Notes under the pieces: model-generated
Seen by the model: the letters and a program-made list of their open reading frames with translations, nothing else
What the model was told of the DNA's origin: nothing
The model's database searches: none
Program-made: the position numbers and the translations under genes
Shown: positions 12,997 through 27,700 of the stretch, piece by piece
Layout: every line of letters begins with the position of its first letter
How positions within the stretch are numbered: the stretch's first letter is position 1
Source: Coturnix japonica
Lineage: Eukaryota > Chordata > Aves > Galliformes > Phasianidae
Direction: 5' to 3'
Assembly: GCF_001577835.2 (NCBI RefSeq)
Contig: NC_029521.1
Span: forward strand, 14,973,830-15,037,829
DNA length: 64,000 nt

Positions 12997-13042
12997 TATA
13001 TATATATATTTATAGGTGTGTATATAGATATATATATATATC
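12997..13042. repeat. TA microsatellite in the SCD 3' UTR
   Basis: Two TA runs interrupted by TTTATAGGTGTG. On the SCD mRNA this is an AU-rich, self-complementary stretch. Confidence 0.85.
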
Positions 13043-15551
13043 TCCAACAGAGGTCTACCTAAAATGTTCTATCTGTTTCTTAATCTAACAAAAAAATTTC
13101 TAACTCAAGTACATTCAAAATCACCTGCACCCACAGTTCAATGTAGGCAATTAAATAATTAAGAAACCCCTCAAATGTTCATAATTCAGCAAAAAAAAAA
13201 AAAGAAAAAAAAATGAAAAAAAAAATCCCAAAAAACCAACAAAACAAAAAGCAGCAAACAGCTGTCAATACTTCTATGTATATTAAAGAAAGATTTAAGG
13301 CACCCAGAGATATTTGCCAATCTACCTTGAAAGTGACTGGGCAAACACCAGGACTGTTTGGTTACTGTTCCTCAGCTTCCACCCTAATTCCAGATTCTGG
13401 ACCCAAATCAGCACTTGAAATTCAGAAGGAACCCTTGGTGTCAGTCAGGCCCTGCTTTCTCTGCTGGGAGGACGTGAGCTGTTGCAGCATGTCACGCACA
13501 CTTCTCTGCCACAGGGAATGTTGTGGCTGAGGGCACCAGGAGCAAGGAATTGTTCTCCTCACCTTCCCCCCTTCACAGCTCTGGCTGGAGCACCTCATCC
13601 TCTCTGGAGATTTAAAGGAGCTCACAGGGGGCTGGTGAAGGCAGCCCTCAGTTGTAGAGCTAAATGTGTTTCTCACCTTTAACCCCAACAAAGCAGCAGG
13701 GCTGTAAGGATGCTGCCTTCAGCCCATTGCTGCTACCTTTGGAATGCTGTGAGCTCCTCATCACAGCCCTCAGATGGAGACCACATCGGCCCTGGTGGCC
13801 CAGAGCAGAGGTGCCCTGCTGATGAGCAGTGACAAGGCTGCAGCAGGGAAGGGAAAGGAGAGGAGAAGAGCTGCTTTTCAGAGCCTTGAGCTAAAGAGAG
13901 TTACAGAGAGCACTGCAAAGCAGTCCTGGTTCCCACATGTCTCAGAGCAGCAAAGCCATAGTGGGTGGCTGCAGGGAGGCTTGCCAGGCTGATCTGTGGG
14001 GAGCAGGGCAAGGGGCTGGGTGGATGAGCTGCCCCCAGAACCAGGGGGATGCCACCAATCTGCTCCAACGTTACCCCTTCCTGGTCACCTCTTATGCTTT
14101 CCTCTGGTTCCATCCATGCATTTAAGCAACATAATTGATACTATTGCTACAACTAATTGCAAAAATAAAAATGGATAATGGTGAGGGGAGCTAAGGAAGA
14201 AAAAAATAAAAAGCTCATTCAGCCTGGTGAGGGGCCACTGCACCCATGACATGAACTCCTGCTGCAGCCTGTGCAGCTTGCAGGAAACAACACCCACAGG
14301 AACTTCTTTTTCCCAACACACCCTTCAGCTGCCTGCCCACGCTGTCTCAGGCCCGGGTGATATAACCGACCTTTGCGCTGCCTCACCACCCGCGCTGCCT
14401 GCATAGCGGGACAGCAGCTTGCTCACCAGGCTGAGCAGCAGGCTGGCAGTCACAGGGAGCCAGGAAGCAAGCTAAGGGACTAACAGGGAGCTGTGTTCTC
14501 TCCTGTGTTCTCTTGAGAGTGCATCCCCATCCCTCAGGGAGCCAGGGACTGCAAAACCCCTCAGCTCCTTTCTGCCTCGCTCTATCTCGGTGTTTGTCAG
14601 GCACTTGTTAATCGACCAAGCAGAGCCCATGCAGAGGGAGAGACATGCTTTGTAGGTCTTCCAAGATGTCCTCACACCCTCCTGAGCACACAGGTGCTCC
14701 CTCGCCATACCAGCTGTGTCCCCTGTGTCCCTGCACCCAAACTCTGGGTCATACAGGGACACCGGGACATCTGTGGGGATACTATTCCTCCAGCATGTAA
14801 AGCAGCTTAATACAGTGGTGAAGCTTTGGTTTACATCCTTCTCCCCCTCTCAATTTTGGCACATCCTATTTGCTGGCAAAATCTCGGCAGCATCCAACAA
14901 AACCACCCAAGATCTGCCTGGAGCTCTCAGATGCCTTTGAGGCTCTCCTCCTACCACCAGAAGGCTGAGAGGTGGAGAGCCACTCCCCACACTCTGCACC
15001 CAACAGTAAGGGAAAGGGACAGGGCTGCTTATCCCAGACAGTGGTTTAGCCATGCCAAGCATAAGCAGCCCTTGAGACAGGAGGGACAGAGGAAGGAGGG
15101 GAGGGAATTTTGGGGAGACGGTCACACTGACTTCAGCTCAAATCTTCAGCTGGATGGCATAGGCATCCCTCAGCAATGTGGTATGCAGTGGGCTGCAATG
15201 GCCCAGGCTGCTTCCCACCAGCTCCTCCACTGGGGGAGGCAGGGATGAAGTAAAGCAGAAGACAGGTCAAAGGAGTTAGAAATGAGAACAAAAAGGGACA
15301 GGGGTGGGGGAAAGGGGTGGCCTGGTGTTACAAAGGCAGAGCTCCAGGTCTTAAATACATCACATAAAATACACCATGGGAGGAGGTTAAAAATCATTAT
15401 CATTATCGTAAGCAAACTGGTAGCATTATTCAGTAGTTAGTAAACAGAACATTAAACCTTTGTCCAGCGTGTTCGGAGGGGTCAGGAAAGGAGAAAGGGA
15501 GAAAAAGGAGGAAGGAGAGGTGTGGATGTGTGTGTGAGGGGAAGAAGGAAC

Positions 15552-15751
15552 TCAGCCGCTCTTGTGACTCCCATCTCCAGTCCGCATTTTCCGGGCCATG
15601 ATGACCTCCTTGGAGACCCTCTTGCGATCGCTGGCCAGCCCCAGGAGGCACATGAGGTCGATAAAGGCTGTGGTTAGATTGAAGCGCCAGCCATACTCAC
15701 TGGCGGAGTAGTCGTAGGGGAATGTATGGTGGTAGTTGTGGAAACCTTCTC
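15552..15751 (-). CDS. SCD: SCD terminal coding exon 6 (residues 292-357)
   Basis: Starts after a TTTTGCAG acceptor with GEGFHNYHHTFPYDYSASEY, containing the last His box (H296, H299, H300). It ends GDGSHKSG and a stop codon at 15554-15552. The KSG ending is the usual one for vertebrate SCD. Confidence 0.97.
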
Positions 15752-18700
15752 CTGCAAAAGAAGACCAAGGAGAGGATGGGCAAAGATCTAGGCAAGGGCC
15801 AGTGTCACTTTTGGTGCCCAAAGCACCACAGTCCTGCAACAGGCTCTGGATTGAGTCTGGGTTGTTTTCTCCTCTCAGCCCAGTCTCTCCTCTGTGGTCT
15901 GCCCCATCACATTTGGGCACAGTCCAGCACTGGAAGAAGCCTGTGCAGGCCCAAAAGAGGCGATGACAGCCATAGAGGAATTATGAGACTTTGGAGGAAA
16001 ATAAGCCAGGAGCCTAGGATGGTTCTGGTTCACAGACTGCACTAATAAACTGGAGGAATCCTAATGGCTTTTCCTCTGCTTTCTAGTACAAGTTGAGCTA
16101 CCAGACAGATCTGCATCAAGTCCATGACAAACCAGGAGAGGCCAATTAACAGTCCTAATGCCAAAATCCAAAAGGTATTTCCAGACGGGAGCAATGCAGA
16201 CAGACCTCTACTAAGCAATCTACACAAGCCAGTTATCCTCTGCTCTGGATAGTGTTAAGGTGGGCTTCAGTGCCCAATTACATCGCCTGGACTCCTGCTT
16301 TCTATAGTTAAAATTCCTCTCTACTAACACCTCAAGAATGGATCTTTCAGTGCTGGAAATCAGCGCAGCTACAGTAATATACAGGGATGCACAGCAGCTG
16401 AGATTTGAGTGTAGGGGAACAGATGCAAATGCTAGGATATACTTTCCTTGGTGCTCAGAATTTGGGAAAATGCATGAGATCTGGGTTGTCTCATCTTCAA
16501 GTAGCCCCACATCACTCACCACCCTAAGAGCACATCCAAATACGCATCTTCTGGTTTTCAAGGTGATAGAAATCTAAAAGCTATAAGCAGAGACTGCAGA
16601 ACAAATTTTTTGGTCTGGTAAACAGGGCAGAGAGACCTTGGAGCAAGGTAAATAAAAAATTGCTATTGAGATAAGGAGGTGCTAAGTCTAACAGAGTCTT
16701 TTCCAGGCTGCAGAGAGGCTAGTGGAAGCTGATAACCCCACTGCCCTTATGTACTCACTGACTAGACTGGGAAACCTCCACATACAAAAGCCGCAGGACA
16801 GGAGGGGAAGGGTGCAGGGGAAATGAGGACACCTGGATCCACGGAAATCTCCATTAACAGCTGCAGCACTAGCAGTGAAAATCACAGATGCTCAACGTAC
16901 CTAGGGCCCCCACGCTGACCAGCGGGTTCTCCCGTGGGTTGATGTTCTGATCATACGGGCGATTGCCAAACATGTGAGCAGCACTGTTCACTAGCCAGGT
17001 GGCATTGAGCCCTAAGGTGTAGCGCAGGATGGCTGGAATGAAGAAGCTGATGATGATGGATTCATCCCAGAAGTACCAGGGCACTACAGTGGGCACTGTG
17101 AAGCACAGCAACACAACCGAGGGCTTGTAGTATCTGGAAAGGAAGGGACCAGGAGGAAACTGTTCAGTGGCAGAGGCAGGGCTGGTTCAGTTTACTCTTG
17201 GGAGATTTTTTTGTCTGAGCCACACAGAAGAAATCAAACACAGAAATAGAAAGAAAGAGAAGCCCCTGCTGGAGACTTCCAAGTCTTATCTCTGGGCAAG
17301 AGATGTGGACTCTTTGTGCCAACTACATGTGTAGAAATGCATGGCCCAGTCTGCTAATGTACCCCACAAACAAATGCCATGTTCAAATAGCTGAGCATAC
17401 TGGGTCTCTCACACTGGAGGGAAGGGAGAAGGAGGAGCTGAGCCACTCTATTGATCCACAAGAGAAATTCAGGGTGCAAAAAAGTACAAGAGTATAAACT
17501 GCTTGTTTCACCTGGACTGATTTAAGGTTTAGTGTCTGTAAGGGAAACAGGTGATCACAGCCTGAACCTCTGATTAACCATCTGAGGCAAGCGAGAAGCC
17601 AGATGCAGGAGCACAGGTGAAGGTAATTCAGCTCTGCTCCTGGAATGGGTGGAGCCTGACTCTACCTCTAATGGATCCCATTTAAGGGCTGACCACCACT
17701 AAGGTAGCATCTCTTTCTGGAGATTGCTCCTTTGTGGAGTTCTTGTGGTGAGCCTTGACATTGGTGAGCACCTATCTTGAAGGCCTCAGAGTTGGTGAGT
17801 CCTTTTCCTTAGTTACCCTCTGGCTATTTATTTCTGACTATATTTGTACTATTCCAACTGTACATTATTTTTGTATTACTTCAACTGTATAATACCCTAC
17901 TTGTATTATTTCCACTGTAGAGTGTCCCATCCCTGCAGCCCTGGTGACAAGCTAATCTTTTCCAAAGATGAGCCCAGTACAGCCCCAGACAGGTGACAGG
18001 CATGCCACACAGGAGACACAAATAAATCAAGACTATCCTTCCTAGTAACTGCCCCTCTCACATCCCCATTTTCAACTTTCCTTTCATCTTTTTCCAGCAG
18101 ACCAATGGGAGGGAAGCAGAGGCAGGATCTGGAATGTGAACCACAGCTTCTCCAAGGTTGGCCCAGAGGCATTGCATAGGTGGGTTCCAGGCCAGCCCAG
18201 GCAGCAGTGGGACTGTGGGCAAGCAGGCAGGAAAGTGCTTTGTGGTGCCTATGCCAATGAGGTGCTGCAAGACTGGCAGGTAAGAAAGGGGTGTGGAAGG
18301 GCTGTCACCAGCTTTTAAATGCTTCCTATAGAAGATCTGACTTCTCACAGAGCTCATTCCATGGCAAAGCCTTAGGCGTACCAAGGAGTCACATTTCTCA
18401 TGTGACACCCCAGCTCCCTTCATAGTCCACCAAAGGAGCTCCCTAGCCTACTGCTTGTGGGGTTCCCACCATATCCCACTACTCACCTCCGCTGGAACAT
18501 CACCACTTTGTCAGCTTTTAAATCACTCAGGTCCAGCTTCTGGCCCTTCTCTATGACATCTGGGTGTTTGCGTACCAGCAGCCAGCCAATGTGGGAGAAG
18601 AAGAAGCCCCGCATTGCATTGTGAGGGTCTGCATCTGTCTCAGAGAACTTGTGATGGACACGGTGGTCCCGGGCCCACTCAAAGATGTCATTCTGCAAGG

Positions 18701-21700
18701 CAAGATGAGCAGAAACTTAGGGCTAAGGCTGGAGATGCTCCCTTCAAATTTACAAAAGGGCCTAAATCCTGTTGGCATGAATGTGTATTAGTCATTCTGT
18801 CTTTCTTTAGGATTTGATGTTTTTTTACTTTTAAAGCAGAGGTTGGATCCTCTTTGTTCTTTAGCATGTGCTTCCTTTTTCTCTTTTTATTCTCTGACTC
18901 TCTTTTGATATTGTTTTTAATTAGTTAACTTTAGGTCTTGGTTTGAACATCCTCTTGAGCATCACAGGCTTTGATTGGTTCTGTTTGTTCCCCCACCCCA
19001 CAACAGCCAGTCCTAACTGGCTAATTGATGCCTCCTCCCTCCCACACTCAGCACACGTTGGTCTCTTGACCATGTCCCTACAGCTGCCAATAGGTATTGA
19101 TCAACCTGCCCCTTCGCTCTACAATGACATTTTCCATGGGTCAGCCTGCCTTACTTTACCTGGGACTGCCAAATCTGTTTGACCTGGGGGCAATCCTTTT
19201 TTAGAATTTAGTTTTTTTTCTTCTTGGAAATCAGGCAATCTTAAAAGATAGGTCCTGCTTTAGAAATAAAGACACCACTCCAATGACAAGTAGCAAAATT
19301 TGCATGCTCATTTTGAGCGAGGAAATCAGTATGGATTGGAAAATATTGAAGTTTTCATCATTTGTATCGCAAAACACTTTAGCCACTTTTAAGAATAGGT
19401 TTCAATGAGCCTGTACTCATTTCTCTACAGCAAGATCTTGATTTGCTTAAAGCCATGTATTACAGCATCCTAGAAAGCAAGAGAAAGATCTAAGCACATG
19501 TCTATTTCCTCTGTTACATGAAAGACTCCTTAATCTCATTACCTCATAGGACTTCTATGAACTATGCCTTCTGCTGGAGGTAGTAGGCATGAATCTGTAG
19601 AGAGGCCATGCCCACCAGCTACAGCATGGTACTACTTCGTCTTTCATACCATGTGCACAAACCCACATCAGAGATTTCAGGGCAGAAGACTCAGAATCTT
19701 CATCAAAACCTTAGCATGTGTCTTTTCTACAGCTCTTAGGACCAGCCTAACCTTGACTTTCTCAGGTCAGCAGGTGAGGCCTCAAAGAACCCTCCCTCCC
19801 TGGGAGTTTCCAGTTTATAGGCTTTAACCAGAGGGGCTTCTGCCATGCTGCAGCTGTCTGATCATCATTAGGGAAGAGCCAGATAGGGCTCAAATTCTCT
19901 GAAACCAGAAGCCACAGGTGTCTGAGCAGCCAACAGGCATTTTCTGGAGGACCTCAGGTAAGACAATCTATGATCTTTTCTGGCCTGAATAGTTACTGAG
20001 CTGCTATCAATAATGGGAATGAGCTAAACTGCAAATTAAACTTCTCTTCATCTTGTTGAGAGTAACTATTAAAAGAAAAAAAACTCAAGAAAAATGGTAC
20101 TGAATTTTCAGTAAAACTTTGAATTAGTCCCTGTTGAAGCTGGAGTATCTGTCTCTCATCTTTATCTATTTCCTATAACAATAGTTCAGCAGATTCTTTC
20201 CCTCTTCTGCCTTACAAGCCTGTGAAGGATGGTCCTTGTATGGGACTGGCCCAACTCATTCCCATGCTGAGTGCTGGACTGGTAGCTGGAATCAACAGCT
20301 GGGTCCTTCTTTTTCATGAAAAACTGATTTGGTACTAACAGAGAGAAGAAAGTGAATGGTGCTTTAGAAACTTTTACAAGACTGGAGAAAACATTCCCTC
20401 CGTGTTCTGATTACATGGCATGAAATATCATCTATGGATGCACGGTGAACAAAGAGAGATAATGGCTCTAAAACAGCTGGCACACTTGGGCTTTACCCTT
20501 CTCCCCACACTTCAGCTGGAAAATTACTTAAGGGCAAAGCACTGGCACTTTTCTGTACACCTTTTTCCAGCAGAAAGTGCTACAGTCTTCCATGCTACCC
20601 ACTACTTTCTACGTAGTACCTATCCTGTATGAAGTACAGCTGGAGAATGGAGTTCCATTAGAGCTGCTCCACAGCAATAAACAGGAGAGACTGACAATTT
20701 TTCTGTGCCAGTCCAATTAGGGTTTTCACTCTAACTTTTTCAGGGTTATCTCTGCTACTTTACACAGTCCCTAAGGACTGCCCTACAGCTTGTTTGCTTT
20801 TGCAGATGATGAAGTGCTCTCAGGAGTGATTAGGCAACATCCTGAGGTTCTTACCAGCTGCCTGCAAGTCAGTTGGGCCACTCAGAATGGGCCCAACCCT
20901 CCCTCCTTGAAACATCGCTACCCTGGGATGACTCTCTGCAAGCTAGTGGTGTGACTTCAAATTAGAGTCATTCCTTGCCACTGCTATTCCAGAATCAAAG
21001 AAACCTTAATGCTCAAGTGCTTGGTCTTTCTGCAGGAGCAAATTCCACAGTCTGGCTCCTCAGTCCGTGCAGATGTGTTCCTCCCTTATCAGCAGCGCAG
21101 AGGAGGGAGAGGCCACCCAAATACCAGGAGAGCACTTGACACCTCCTTCACACATCCTCCTAAGGCAAGTACTGGAGAAGCACTTGAAGGAAGCATACAT
21201 TCTTGCTTTGGAGAACTTTCCTACCCCTGACTTCAGCGAGCAGTCCTTCCCCCATCTCATTTGCCAGGTTCATCTCACAGTCACCCTCTGAAGCAGCAAG
21301 GTGAAGGCAATGAGATGGACTTCAGCAGCACGACGTTAGATGGAAAGGGTAGGTTACTTGCTAACAAAAGGTAGTAGGAGAGAGGAACCTGTCATTGTCT
21401 TGTGCCCTGTATCTGAAACACAGACTTGGGAGAGCATGTCTTTCTGAGGACTTCTTTCCATACGAAGAGCAGGTGCTTACCTGGAAGGCCATAGAGTTCA
21501 CAATAGTCAAGAAGATCCGCAGGGGCAGTGTGGCTTTGTAGGTTCGATGGCTCCAGAGGCGGTGAGATCCAGCTGTTATCCCGAGAGCACTCAACATGAA
21601 ACACAGAATGGCTGGAGAGGAAATGAAACCATTGGAGCAGTTAGAGCAAGCAACAGAAAGGTAAACCTTCCCCCAAAGCTGTGTCTTCAAGAGAAGAACT

Positions 21701-24700
21701 CATGGAAAGCATATAGGCAGTAATATATCAACTTGAGAGTGCAGTTACTCTAATGCAAAGCATTTCCCCTCATCAGACAGTCTTGCTCTGGGAGGAAGAG
21801 AGGTGCATCTACCAGATGTGTCTACCAAGGAGTGGCTTCCCCCATTCCTCCCATACTTCCTGATCAAGGATTTCACTTTCCTATTTCACCTATTGTCACT
21901 CTTTTGCATTATTTTAACTTAAAGGTAGTAGATTATCTTAGAGTTATTGAGGAGGACAGATCAAGCCCAAGCTCCCTTCCTTAGTCTCAGCTGGTTAGAA
22001 AAATATCTAGCCTATCAATTTAATGGGAGCTCTGGGAGAAGGAGCATTTTCCTGCTTTCTCAAAAGGGAACTCCATCATTGGCAAAAAATTGCAGATTTT
22101 AGCCAATTCACTTAATCCTACAGACGGCTCCTTATTCCTACAAGTAGGCCCGCTGATAAGGATCACTAGTACAATTGACAATACCATTAATTCCAGCCAA
22201 ATGGATCTAATGAAGCTTATCATTAATTCAGGAAATACTTTGCTAGTAACATGACTAAAATCAGAGATCAGAAACGCACGTAGGGCATTGGTGCCCTGTT
22301 CCTTTATTCAAATAATTCAGGCCTTTGACACAGATTTGAATAACCTCAGACTCTGCAGTAACAATTAAACCCACTCCTAGATGTTGCAGATGTTTCCTAT
22401 TAGTGGTAGGAGTGTGACACACCATCATTCTCCCTTGGGCACATGTTGCTATGCCCTGCAAACCAGATTTCATAAAACCTCTGGGTAACCTACTGTGTAC
22501 ATCTGAGCAGCTGAGGTAGATTTCCAAGATAGACAAGCAATTTAAGGCAGAGCTGAGAGCAGCATCTCTCCAACCTCTATATACTCTGAGAAACACCAAA
22601 CAGGGAGTCCATAGAAAAAAAACAATGGCAGCTTGCAGTGGGTGTTGGATCTAGGATGTAGGGGGTAACTTGCTAGGGAAGGAGCCAAGCTCCCCACTGT
22701 GGGGCAATTAGGTAAGAGTTAAGGGTGAATTGGGCATGGAAATGGAACTGTGCAATCTTTCATCATCTAGAAAGTAAATACCACATTAGGTGAGTACAGG
22801 CCCTATTTATAGCCTAAGCTCAGGCTTCCCTTTCTAGTTAACCCTCACATGCTGTCCCACAACTAACTATAACTCCATGCTGTCTTGCCTTTTACCCATA
22901 TATAATAACTGTAGTTTATGTAAGGGACAGAAGTGTTCTGTGGGAAAGGACCTGGTTCTCCAGCTATGCATATATGGCACACAGACTCAAACCTGAACTC
23001 TTCTTCGGGGCTATTAGCTCTGCCAGACATACTTATAGGTTATGACAGTGGTAACTGGAGCAGGAACAAGATCTGGACAATGAGACTGAAAAAAATGTTG
23101 GTGAACAGAGGAATCAGTACCCTGATGATTCAGATGGTTCGTCCCCATGAACAGATGATGATGACTTAACCAGTGAATGAACATCTCCCTGGAAATGAAG
23201 AAGAGCTTCTCCAAGATCACTCATTAGGATGGGAATTGGAAAGGAAACAGGGAAGGTGAGATGAAGTAGCCCAGGCTTTCATAGCTGCTCTGTCATGCTT
23301 CCCCAGCCTGAAGGACTTAGGCACTCCATCAGCTGGGATTTCAGTGTCATGTTTGGTACCATGACATGATTGTGGCTTTGCAGTATCTAATATCCCAAAG
23401 ATTGGCACATCCCAGGGGATGTTGCCAATGACCCATTCAAATAAAATATAAAGAATTATGACCACTGGCAGTAAAATGCACTCAGCGGTCCAAAAAATGA
23501 ATCAAACATTTCAGATTCAGTCATGCCTATATGACTCAATAGCCTTTACCTCTTTGTGGCTCAGATTCAGACCTCAAGTTACGATGGGAAGCCAGGAATG
23601 TGCTAAAGGCATTGTCACCTGTATTCAGCATCAAGGATGTTTACATGAAGAGGTGTCCCTCCTCCCACAGGTGTCCTTGGGCTTCTGCTCAGAGGGAGGG
23701 AGGAAAAGCTACAGCTCTAGATTGTTTTTGTTTGTTTCCCTGTCGAATCTAGCCAGGTTGTGAGTGAGGATAGCAAACAGTTGCTGCTCTCAGGAGAAAT
23801 AAATCAATAGTAAGGAAACATATGCAGGCTGCATAAGGGGAACAGTGTTTAGAAGGAGCAAAAGGAGCTGCTGTTGCTAAACTGTAACTTCCCTGTCTGG
23901 CAAAATCAGAACTTCCCCTCTGCACTCAGCAGAGAAGCACTGCTGCCTGCAAATTAAGCCTGGGGAGGACAGCAGGAGAGGTGCTGCCAGTAGCAGCCTT
24001 GATGGGAAAGTAGAAACAGACTTCTGTGAACGTTTTGCTGGTGATTTTCAGTCTGTCTGTTGCCTAAATTATCCAGCAAGATCATGGATCAGGAAAGTAT
24101 CAACCCATGTTTCTGCCACCGCTGCAAGGAGCCAGGTCATCAGGTGTTAACGCAAATATCACCATCTGATGTACCTGAGGGCCAGGAAGACAACCTGCAA
24201 ATCATGTTTTGGAGGAGTGAGCAGTGAGAGAGGAAACTGCCCATCCCCTCTGCATCCTTCCCTTTCAGATTCAGTCTGGCAAAGGAAACAAAACCTTCCC
24301 ACAGTCCCTAAAGAGTAAAAGTCTGGATCGGATTTTGTCAAGTGTAGTGGAGAAGATAGTAATTAAATATGGGAGCTAGCAAGAAAGCCATAGCACTGGA
24401 AGGGCTCAGAAAGCTTTAGATATGGTGAGCTTTCACCTGATCAACAATCCCAGCTCGTTCTGGGAGGCTCTGTACCAGAGAGAGATCAGAGGATACAATG
24501 CACACAGCAATGCAGAACAGCAAACAATGATGAAGGCAGGGCTCGAGAGCTTGGGAGACAAAGAGGAATTAGCACACAGAGAAATGAAAACAAAAGAGGA
24601 TACAGTCACCAACATAACTGGTTTCAGAGGGACAGAAACATCAAGGAGACATTGGCCTATGTGAAGAGGATACAAGCAGAGGATTGCTCCTTATAAAAAA

Positions 24701-27700
24701 TACAGTAGGGTAGATCAGCTACCTGACGCCACAATAGAGAACATCTGGGGCCACAATGATTTTATATTACATGTACATAGCCTGAGGAAGCAATGATCTA
24801 AACAAAGAAACAGCTCCCAAACTACAGCTGGGAGAGATGCTCTGCCATGAGCCCATGGCATGTGGACAAGTCCCTGCTATTCTTTTTGTGTGTCAGAGGG
24901 GAACTGTTCTTTCCTTGCTGGGAAGGTAACAGCAAGACCATGAGATGACACTCACAGAGGCTTCCTATGTCCCACCAAGAAAAGGGTATGAGCTGAGACA
25001 AGAACAATGCAAGAGAGAGCAACATGCCTTGTTGAGAAGTCAAATCTATGGAGGAAGTGCCCCAGCCCCAGAGAATGTGCTGGAAAAGCTTTGTCTGGGC
25101 TGCAGGGTGCAAGAAAGATTGGTCCTTTTCCAGAGGATGTGATCTGGGACAGGGAGCTCTCTGGAGCCACTGCAGCTCCATTAACACAAGATGGATCTTC
25201 AGATAGCCCAAAAGCAATGCAGCTCCTCTAATTCCATGTTCTCCCCTTCCCAGGGCACTTGTTGCTCCAGAAGCCACTGAGGAATCATGCAGTGCCTCAC
25301 AGTGGCCGGACAGTCACTGGCACGTCACATCAGAGCTGGCTGAGGAAGGGGAGTGATTGGGGTCAGGAATAAAAGCAGGGCAGATTCCCAGGAAGTGCCA
25401 TAGGATGCCGTGCAGATATCCTGAACAAGCACATGGTTGTAAGGACACTGTCTCAGAGACCATTTTGGAGGTAAGATGGGGCTTAGCAGAGTGCAAGGCA
25501 TCATGTACCTTCTGGACCAAGATGCTTGAGCCCACTTAAATATCTCAGGAGAGTTCATGGAGATGGGTTGGATGGATTGGAAACAATAGCACATCTCAGC
25601 AGACATTAAACCAGCAGGCCCAACTCACCATCACCCTCCTTCTTGCAGTAAAGCCGAGGCTGTTTGGGTGGGGGTTGGATGACTCCGGCTGCCAGCACAC
25701 TGGTGTGAGACAGGTCAGCAGCTCCTGCCTGCAGCCAAGAGCTCAGGAAGGGGACATCCCACCACACAGACAGCCCAGGAACACTCCTCCAGTGTTGTGC
25801 TGAGGCTGCGTGTTCTGCCCAGCCCTGCCAGCCCCAGGGAAAAATGCAGCCTGTCCTTGAGGCCTGTCAAGTTTTCACAAGGGAAAGGCCAGCAACTTTT
25901 TCTTACATAACATCCTTGTGAAAGGCCATGCTAACAGTGTGGGAACAGAGAACACTGCCTCTGTTTCTGCAGATGATGTAGCCAGATTCTTGAGTCCTGT
26001 GGCATCCAGTGGGCTCATCCCCAGGCGTCTTACTGTGAGATGCACAAGTAGCTGGGGAACCACAAAGTCTGGCAGCCTAGACTGCCATCTCCTTACCAGC
26101 ACAAATGCAATGCTTATAGCTCACAGCCATAAGGATGACCCACCCTGGGTACCATCCAGCAGGGGCAGCAAGGCAGAGCAAGGGACTTCAAGAGGACCTC
26201 TGTGGGGTCTGTCCTCCTGGGCTGGTCTGGATGCTGCTCCCATCTGAGCATTGCATAGGGACACTGCTGACTAAAAGCACTGCTGCCATGCCAGCATGTC
26301 TCTGAATATGACTGGGGCTTCCCATTTCAGGATGCTCTGCTTCACAGAAAGGCAAGGGCTGGATACAACCTCTAGATCTCCCTGCTGGGAACAATTTTGT
26401 TTATTGAACCCTTTGGAAGTTCACACAAAGCCTCGTGCAAAGTGAGGCTCCCCAGCAGATTGGGCCTCAGTCCCAGCTGTCTTTCAAGCAGTCAAAGAAG
26501 TTTGGTTCCTGCGCAGGGATAGGTCTCAGAAAAAAGGAGCTTCTCCTAGCTACCTTCTGCTTGGTTGTGCTTTCCATTGGAATTCGCTGCCTGGAGAGCT
26601 GCTTATTTATTTTTTGAAAGCTGTCACACTTAATTCTGGGATGACGGATGCTAACTGTGTTCTCGTAAGAACGATACTAGAGTGAACTTTTACCCTCAGC
26701 ACAACTGTATTTTGTCTCTTTCCCCTCACAAACAAATGGAGTCTATGAAGACTTACATAGGAATGGTTACTTTGGGCAAAAGCCTCTCACCAAATTTCTT
26801 CTATCTGCTATTCCCAGCCACTCCTAAATGGGCTCTTGCTAATATCTTTCTGTCTAACTTTCCAGGACCATCACTCAAATCAGGAGACATTTGCTAGTGT
26901 CTCTTAGCTTGCTATGAAGCTGGCAGAGCATCTTCTAAAAGCAGACCTCCACTTACTTCTCCTTCTTGAAGCCAAGTGTGAAAAAAATCCCACCCAACCA
27001 CCATGTTTGCAGATTTTGCAGAACAAGCAGAGAAATGTGCTTACCCCATGCCAAGGTCTGGATCTTTGCATAAGGGATCAGCGTCAGCCCGATTATGGCC
27101 CCTAGATGCAGCAGGCTCATGAGGATGATATTCCTCCAGACGTATACCACAGGGGGCCTGGGGCCTTCCTTCTCACGGTAGGTTTCATCAAAGAGATCAT
27201 CTACCATGCCTCGTTCTGCTGCCACAGCGTCATGAGTGAGAAAGTCCTTCTCCACGACGGCGTTCCCATTCTTGGTCACCCGTGAGGTGATGGTGGTGGT
27301 GCTGGAAGCAGGGGAGAACTCCTTGGAGAGACGGCAATGGATGTGTTCAAGAATGGGAAAAAGGGAAAACAAAACAAGAAATCGGTGGTTACAAATGCAG
27401 GAATGTAGTTACAGGCTGTGAAAGGGAGAGGGTTTTTTCTTTCTGGGGGGAGGAGGTGAATGGTGGACACTGTGCAAAAAGTAAACAAAAAGACTTGAAA
27501 GCCAGTCTTTCATCTATCAGCACTTTGGTGAGTTCTTTCACAGGCTGCAAAGATCTTTATTTTCCTCCAGTTTTATGAGTGGGCGGTTTTAAGGTGGGCT
27601 TTCAGTCTGGGCTTGTGCACAAGCAGACAACAATAAAGGGAACCTTGTGAAAGAACAAGGAGATGGGGGAGAAATATGATCTAAAATACGATTTTTTTAT

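Larger units (their letters stand above)
12540..15551 (-). other. SCD: SCD 3' untranslated region (predicted)
   Basis: From the SCD stop to the only canonical AATAAA I find on this strand downstream is about 3.0 kb. A long 3' UTR is typical of vertebrate SCD mRNAs. The stretch has no credible coding ORF. It contains A-rich and TA-repeat tracts (about 12,997-13,042 and 13,190-13,240) and a GTT/AAC repeat near 12,645. The signal at 12,557-12,562 is followed in the direction of transcription by a G/T-rich element, which supports cleavage near 12,540. The end point is inferred. Confidence 0.75.
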
